This document shows positions 24,593 to 26,691 of a stretch of 26,691 nucleotides of DNA, one piece after another. Made by a program: the position numbers and the translations under genes. Source of the stretch: DATBDE01 sp036270095 (GTDB lineage: Bacteria > Actinomycetota > Thermoleophilia > Solirubrobacterales > Solirubrobacteraceae); the NCBI GenBank assembly GCA_036270095.1, contig DATBDE010000142.1:1-26691 (forward strand). Reading direction: 5' to 3'. Positions within the stretch are counted from its first letter, which is position 1. The number at the start of each line of letters is the position of its first letter. The notes beneath the pieces are model-generated. The model did not search any database. It had not been told where the DNA came from and was given only the letters and a program-made list of their open reading frames with translations.

Positions 24593-26691
24593 ATCCCGGG
24601 CACGGAAGTCCCCACCGTCGACCTGCTCCTCATCGAGGATCGCGCCTCCGACGCCGCCCTGATCGAGGCGCTCGTGGGCGCGTCCGGATGGCAGATCGAG
24701 CGTGCTCGCGACCTGGCCGAGGGCCTGGCCGGCATCGCGCGGCGCGGGCCGGCCGGCCCCGACTGCGTGCTGCTGGACCTCAAGCTCCCCGATGCCAACG
24801 GCCTGCAGGCGCTCTTCGGCGTGCTCGAGGCGGCGCCGGAGGTGCCCATCGTCGTGCTCAGCGGGCACGCCGACGACGCGCTGGCGCTCGAGGCCGTGCA
24901 CGCGGGCGCGCAGGACTACGTGGTCAAGGGCAGCGCCGACGGCGAGCTCCTGCGTCGAACGATCCGCTACGCCATCGAGCGCCGGCGGGCCGAGCGCCAC
25001 CGGAGCGAGCTCGTTGCCGCGCAGCGCGATCGGCTCGCCGCCGAGGACCGGGCCGAGCGCCTGCGCCGCCTGCAGCGCCTGACCGAGGCCACGGCCGACT
25101 ACGTGACCTCGAACGAGCTGCTGCACGCGGTCGCCGACGCGGTCGCCGAGGTGCTGGGCGCCGAGTGGGTCACGCTGGTGGTCGAGTCGCGCGGCACCGA
25201 GGTGGGCGAGCCCCGCGCCGACGTCTCGCGCGGCGACGCCCTCCCCCACGATCTCGCCGCCTGCGCGGCGCTGGAGCTGGCGGCGCGCGCCCGCGCGCGC
25301 GGGCTGCCCGAGACCGCGTTCCTGCGCGATGACGGCACGGTGGCCGAGCACCCGCCGGACGTGGTGCTGGCCGCAGCGGTGACGGTGCCGCTGGGCCCGC
25401 CCGACGCGCCCACCGGAGCCATGGTCGCTCTGCGGCGGCGCAACGCCTTCCTGCACGACGAGATCGACCTCGCCCAGCTCGTGGCCGAGCGGGTGGCCGT
25501 GGCGATCGAGCGCGCGCGGCTCTACGAGCGCGAGCACACGGTCTCCACCGCCCTGCAGCGCAGCCTGCTGCCCGGCGACCTGCCCGAAGTGCCCGGCACC
25601 CGCACCGCCGTGCGCTACGAGCCGGCGGGCTGGGGCCTCGAGGCCGGCGGCGATTGGTACGACGCCGTCGAGCAGCCCTCCGGCACGGTGGCCTTCGCGG
25701 TCGGCGACGTCGTCGGCCGCGGCATCCCCGCGGCGGCGATGATGGGCCAGCTGCGCCATGCTCTGCGCGCCTACCTGGCCGAGGGCCACGACCCCGCGTC
25801 GGCGCTCGCGCGCCTCGACGCGCTGATCGAGCGCTCGGGCCCGGGCACGCTGGCCACGGTCGCCTGCGTGGCCTACCACCCGCGCACCGGCGAGCTCGAG
25901 TACGCGAGCGCCGGCCATCCGCCGCCGCTGCTCATTCCGCCCGACGGTCCCTCGCGCTTCCTCGAGCACCCGCTCGGGCTGCCGATCGGCGTCATCCCCG
26001 ACGCGACCTTCGAGCGCCGCCGGGTCACGCTGGCGCCGGGCAGCACGCTGCTCCTGTTCACCGACGGCCTCGTCGAGGACCGCGACCTGCCCATCGGCGA
26101 CGGCCTCGAGCGGCTGCGCGAGGCGATCGGGGCCGACCCCGACCTCGACCGCTGGCTCGAGGGCATCGTCGAGCGCATGACCGCCCGCCGCAGCGTCGAC
26201 GACGACGTCGCCGCCGTCGCCCTGCAGGTCGAGGTCAACGCGTCCGGCCTGCGCCTGCGCCGCCAGGCCATCGCCACCGAGCTGGCCGCGATGCGCAACG
26301 AGGTGCGCGACGCCATGAAGGCGGCGGGCATGAACGGGACGGTCGTGGACGACATCGTGCTCGCGACGTCGGAGGCGGCGGGCAACGTCGTCCGCCACGC
26401 CTACGGCGGCGCGCCGGGCCTGCTCGAGGTGGCGATGACGATCGGTGACGAGCGCGTGGAGCTGCGCGTGCGCGACGAGGGTGCGTGGCGCGAGTCCAAC
26501 CGCCCCGGCCGGCGCGGCATGGAGATCATGCGCGGGGTCATGGACACGGTCGACGTCGACACCGGCCGGGCGGGCACGACCGTCCCGTTCATGCCCGCCG
26601 CCTTCATGGCGTCGCGCACCTCGTTGCGCATCGCGGCCAGCTCGGTGGCGATGGCCTGGCGGCGCAGGCGCAGGCCGGACGCGTTGACCTC
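24593..26691 (+). CDS. REC-GAF-PP2C (RsbU/SpoIIE)-HATPase multidomain regulator, 3' end chimeric or truncated
   Basis: Domains in order: receiver domain (about 9-125; VDLLLIED, phospho-acceptor Asp62 in LLDLKLPDANG, VVLSGH, YVVKGS), a helical linker, GAF-like domain (about 150-310), PP2C/SpoIIE phosphatase (about 335-545; metal Asp354 in GGDWYD, Asp372 in VGDVVGRG, Asp491 in FTDGLVE, Asp536 in DDDVA) and an RsbW-type HATPase (from about 550; SEAAGNVVRHAYG, RVRDEGAW, GRRGMEIMRG). Phosphorylation of the receiver would control dephosphorylation of a STAS antagonist; the fused ATPase may rephosphorylate it. No ATG, GTG or TTG lies near the domain start; an ATC at 24593 behind GAGGAT is the best site. 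From about 26575 the coding is a reverse-complement copy of 26231-26347, so the last 39 codons (after AGTTV) are probably not real. Confidence 0.88.
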   Translation, partial: MPGTEVPTVDLLLIEDRASDAALIEALVGASGWQIERARDLAEGLAGIARRGPAGPDCVLLDLKLPDANGLQALFGVLEAAPEVPIVVLSGHADDALALEAVHAGAQDYVVKGSADGELLRRTIRYAIERRRAERHRSELVAAQRDRLAAEDRAERLRRLQRLTEATADYVTSNELLHAVADAVAEVLGAEWVTLVVESRGTEVGEPRADVSRGDALPHDLAACAALELAARARARGLPETAFLRDDGTVAEHPPDVVLAAAVTVPLGPPDAPTGAMVALRRRNAFLHDEIDLAQLVAERVAVAIERARLYEREHTVSTALQRSLLPGDLPEVPGTRTAVRYEPAGWGLEAGGDWYDAVEQPSGTVAFAVGDVVGRGIPAAAMMGQLRHALRAYLAEGHDPASALARLDALIERSGPGTLATVACVAYHPRTGELEYASAGHPPPLLIPPDGPSRFLEHPLGLPIGVIPDATFERRRVTLAPGSTLLLFTDGLVEDRDLPIGDGLERLREAIGADPDLDRWLEGIVERMTARRSVDDDVAAVALQVEVNASGLRLRRQAIATELAAMRNEVRDAMKAAGMNGTVVDDIVLATSEAAGNVVRHAYGGAPGLLEVAMTIGDERVELRVRDEGAWRESNRPGRRGMEIMRGVMDTVDVDTGRAGTTVPFMPAAFMASRTSLRIAASSVAMAWRRRRRPDALT
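26231..26691. repeat. Perfect 117-bp inverted repeat at the right edge (probable assembly chimera)
   Basis: Bases 26231-26347 and 26575-26691 are exact reverse complements, with 227 bases between. The right arm ends on the last base of the window. The left arm is ordinary coding sequence for the start of the HATPase domain, while the right arm replaces what should be the last residues of the same domain. This fits a snap-back or assembly-graph artefact better than a biological repeat. Confidence 0.9.

Noticed and set aside
24488..26398. Open minus-strand frame extending the SpoIIAB-like ATPase upstream to about 750 codons
   Set aside because: It is antisense to a clear REC-GAF-PP2C-HATPase coding frame. 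Only the last 119 codons look like a real protein.

Overview
The window is very GC-rich, tightly packed bacterial DNA with almost no intergenic space. It has GTG and TTG starts, TANNNT-type -10 boxes with little or no leader, a canonical F-type ATP synthase operon, tandem LytR-CpsA-Psr proteins, an archaeal-type phosphoglucose/phosphomannose isomerase and RsbU/SpoIIA-type partner-switching proteins. Together these suggest a high-GC actinobacterium, most likely of the Thermoleophilia (Solirubrobacterales) type. That placement is inferred from gene content and protein style; no rRNA is present.

Layout. (1) 1-3313, minus strand: a STAS anti-sigma antagonist, a MerR regulator, S-adenosylhomocysteine hydrolase (ahcY) and a second, shorter AhcY-like paralogue that runs off the left edge. 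The paralogue has lost the central catalytic residues. A 26-bp imperfect palindrome sits just before merR. (2) 3392-4825, plus: a secreted glycoside-hydrolase-fold protein with a Gly/Ser/Pro-rich tail. (3) 4919-7601: a PGI/PMI isomerase and an SDR-fold epimerase (minus), then a divergent TetR regulator sharing a double operator with the epimerase gene. (4) 7617-13185, minus: sugar-nucleotide and cell-envelope genes, namely an NDP-sugar pyrophosphorylase, UDP-glucose dehydrogenase and two tandem LCP proteins. (5) 13182-21778, minus: an M20 peptidase, then the complete atpCDGAHFEB operon headed by two small membrane genes (AtpI-like, AtpZ-like), with a promoter at about 21891-21920. (6) 21961-24102, minus: a Usp/HUP-like protein, a small cupin and a CstB-like persulfide dioxygenase-rhodanese. 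(7) 24128-26691: a SpoIIAB-like ATPase (minus) divergent from a large REC-GAF-PP2C-HATPase regulator (plus).

How the genes fit together: the envelope block (isomerase, nucleotidyltransferase, UDP-glucose dehydrogenase, LCP ligases) would make activated sugars and attach glycopolymers to the wall. The atp block supplies ATP. The ahcY block recycles S-adenosylhomocysteine. The PP2C, ATPase and STAS proteins are the parts of a partner-switching stress circuit.

The most unusual non-coding signals are: a 64-nt element present twice (4840-4903 and 11561-11624), with paired compensatory changes in its outer stem and conserved internal blocks; a larger imperfect inverted repeat around the second copy; and a perfect 117-bp inverted repeat whose right arm ends exactly at the last base of the window, which probably marks an assembly or amplification chimera that corrupts the end of the last gene. 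No tRNA, rRNA, CRISPR array, IS element or phage gene was recognised. No gene-free stretch exceeds 300 bases.
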